33,477 bases of DNA from Algoriphagus sp. AK58. GTDB lineage: Bacteria > Bacteroidota > Bacteroidia > Cytophagales > Cyclobacteriaceae. The stretch lies in assembly GCF_014324365.1 (NCBI RefSeq), contig NZ_QEIG01000021.1, positions 1 to 33,477 on the forward strand, written 5' to 3'. The notes beneath the pieces were generated by a model. The model searched no databases. It had not been told where the DNA came from and saw only the letters and a program-made list of their open reading frames with translations. Each line of letters opens with the position of its first letter. The stretch's first letter is position 1. Below are positions 32,528-33,477 of this stretch, in pieces. A program made the translations under genes and the position numbers.

Positions 32528-33477
32528 CACCATTCATGCCTGACGGGATATCGTGTCCCTCTTGCTGGCATCGAATTCTGGAATCTCATTGAGATCCTAC
32601 GCCAGCGCTTTTTATGGTTGTCACTTTTTGGCCCAGGGTTGCACCCTAGGCTATTCAAGGTTGGACTCCTTCAGAGTCCGGTTTATTAGATTTCAACTCA
32701 TCAAACATGGGTCTTTCGTCTCCGGTCATCGGTCATTGGTCTTCTTTTTAAATCCGAAATCCCAAATCCGAAATCAGCACCATTCATGCCTGACGGGATA
32801 TCGTGTCCCTCTTGCTGGCATCGAATTCTGGAATCTCATTGAGATCCTACGCCAGCGCTTTTTATGGTTGTCACTTTTTGGCCCAGGGTTGCACCCTAGG
32901 CTATTCAAGGTTGGACTCCTTCAGAGTCCGGTTTATTAGATTTCAACTCATCAAACATGGGTCTTTCGTCTCCGGTCATCGGTCATTGGTCTTCTTTTTA
33001 AATCCGAAATCCCAAATCCGAAATCAGCACCATTCATTCTTGACGGGATATCGTGTCCCTCTTGCTGGCATCGAATTCTGGAATCCCATTGAGATCCTAC
33101 GCCAGCGCTTTTTATGGTTGTCACTTTTTGACCTAGGCTTGCACCCTGGGCTATTCAAGGTTGGACTCCTTCAGAGTCCGGTTTATTAGATTTCAACTCA
33201 TCAAACATGGGTCTTTCGTCTCCGGTCATCGGTCATTGGTCTTCTTTTTAAATCCGAAATCCCAAATCCGAAATCAGCACCATTCATGTCTGAAGGGAGA
33301 TCGTGACCCTCTTACTGGCATCGAATTCTGGAATCTCATTGAGATCCTACGCCAGCGCTTTTTATGGTTGTCACTTTTTGACCTAGGCTTGCACCCTGGG
33401 CTATTCAAGGTTGTACTCCTTCAGAGTCCGGTTTATTAGATTTCAACTCATCAAACATGGGTCTTTCGTCTCCGGTC
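32528..33477. repeat. Four tandem copies of a 250-bp structured repeat
   Basis: Units begin with CACCATTCAT at 32528, 32778, 33028 and 33278, an exact 250-bp period; the last copy is cut by the window end after 200 bp. Copies 1 and 2 are identical by eye; 3 and 4 differ at a few positions. Each unit holds GCTGGC/GCCAGC enclosing GGAATCTCA/TGAGATCC, a GC-rich palindrome near GCACCC, and GGACTC-cttca-GAGTCC. The reading frames of 69-128 codons in it are repeat-derived and not supported as genes. Confidence 0.9.

Noticed and set aside
32480..33439. Four overlapping reading frames of 69-128 codons with near-identical proteins
   Set aside because: They are translations of the 250-bp tandem repeat; each frame crosses a unit boundary and the underlying DNA is hairpin-rich with microsatellite-like words. 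No protein family was recognised.
32528..33477. Tandem repeat as a CRISPR array
   Set aside because: The period is 250 bp with near-identical whole units and no unique spacers; no cas genes are nearby.

Overview
This window looks like a chromosomal segment of an aerobic member of the Bacteroidota, most likely a Cyclobacteriaceae-type (Algoriphagus-like) bacterium. That placement is inference. It rests on protein style, many short lipoproteins, lack of clear Shine-Dalgarno sequences, and promoter-like TTTG-N19-TAnnTTTG elements, for example upstream of the cold-shock gene. No rRNA, tRNA or CRISPR array was seen.

Layout. (1) Positions 1-16600 are backbone and strongly biased to envelope and protein quality control. 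They hold an NTase substrate-binding (HEPN-like) protein, a first HtrA/Deg serine protease, dxr (isoprenoid synthesis), rseP (site-2 protease), lon, hslU, an SDR oxidoreductase, sixA, a cold-shock protein, a large MscS channel, an Hsp20 chaperone, a second HtrA/Deg protease and a secreted serine hydrolase. Strong intrinsic terminators separate several of these units. (2) Positions 16600-23600, mostly minus strand, hold a HAD phosphatase translationally coupled to a GH9 cellulase, a lipoprotein serine hydrolase, a BNR-repeat lipoprotein, a TPR lipoprotein and a sugar-nucleotide epimerase. (3) Positions 23683-29055 are the most interesting part: a compact integron-like array. Four AT-rich minus-strand cassettes are each followed by a 133-139 bp attC-like site. 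The core at the 5' start of each cassette is the exact reverse complement of the R'' core of its own attC, which is the defining rule of integron cassettes. A tyrosine recombinase lies upstream in the same orientation. An attI-like site with two identical 14-bp palindromes lies between the recombinase and the first cassette. (4) Positions 29100-33477 hold a HopJ-family gene, a sugar-catabolism cluster (Zn-alcohol dehydrogenase, TIM-barrel isomerase, L-rhamnose mutarotase) interrupted by MITE-like repeats, and four head-to-tail copies of a structured 250-bp repeat that runs off the window edge.

How the parts work together. The first cassette next to the attI-like site encodes a ThsB-type TIR protein overlapping a caspase-like protease by ATGA. 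This is the architecture of the recently described TIR-caspase (type IV Thoeris) anti-phage system. In that system the TIR protein makes a nucleotide signal from NAD+ and the signal switches on the protease. Here the whole system appears to be carried as one integron cassette. The remaining cassettes encode two small lipoproteins and one small membrane protein of unknown function. The recombinase lacks the insertion that marks canonical IntI enzymes but carries the IntI-like SPLD tail and a duplicated N-terminal module, so this may be a divergent Bacteroidota integron class.
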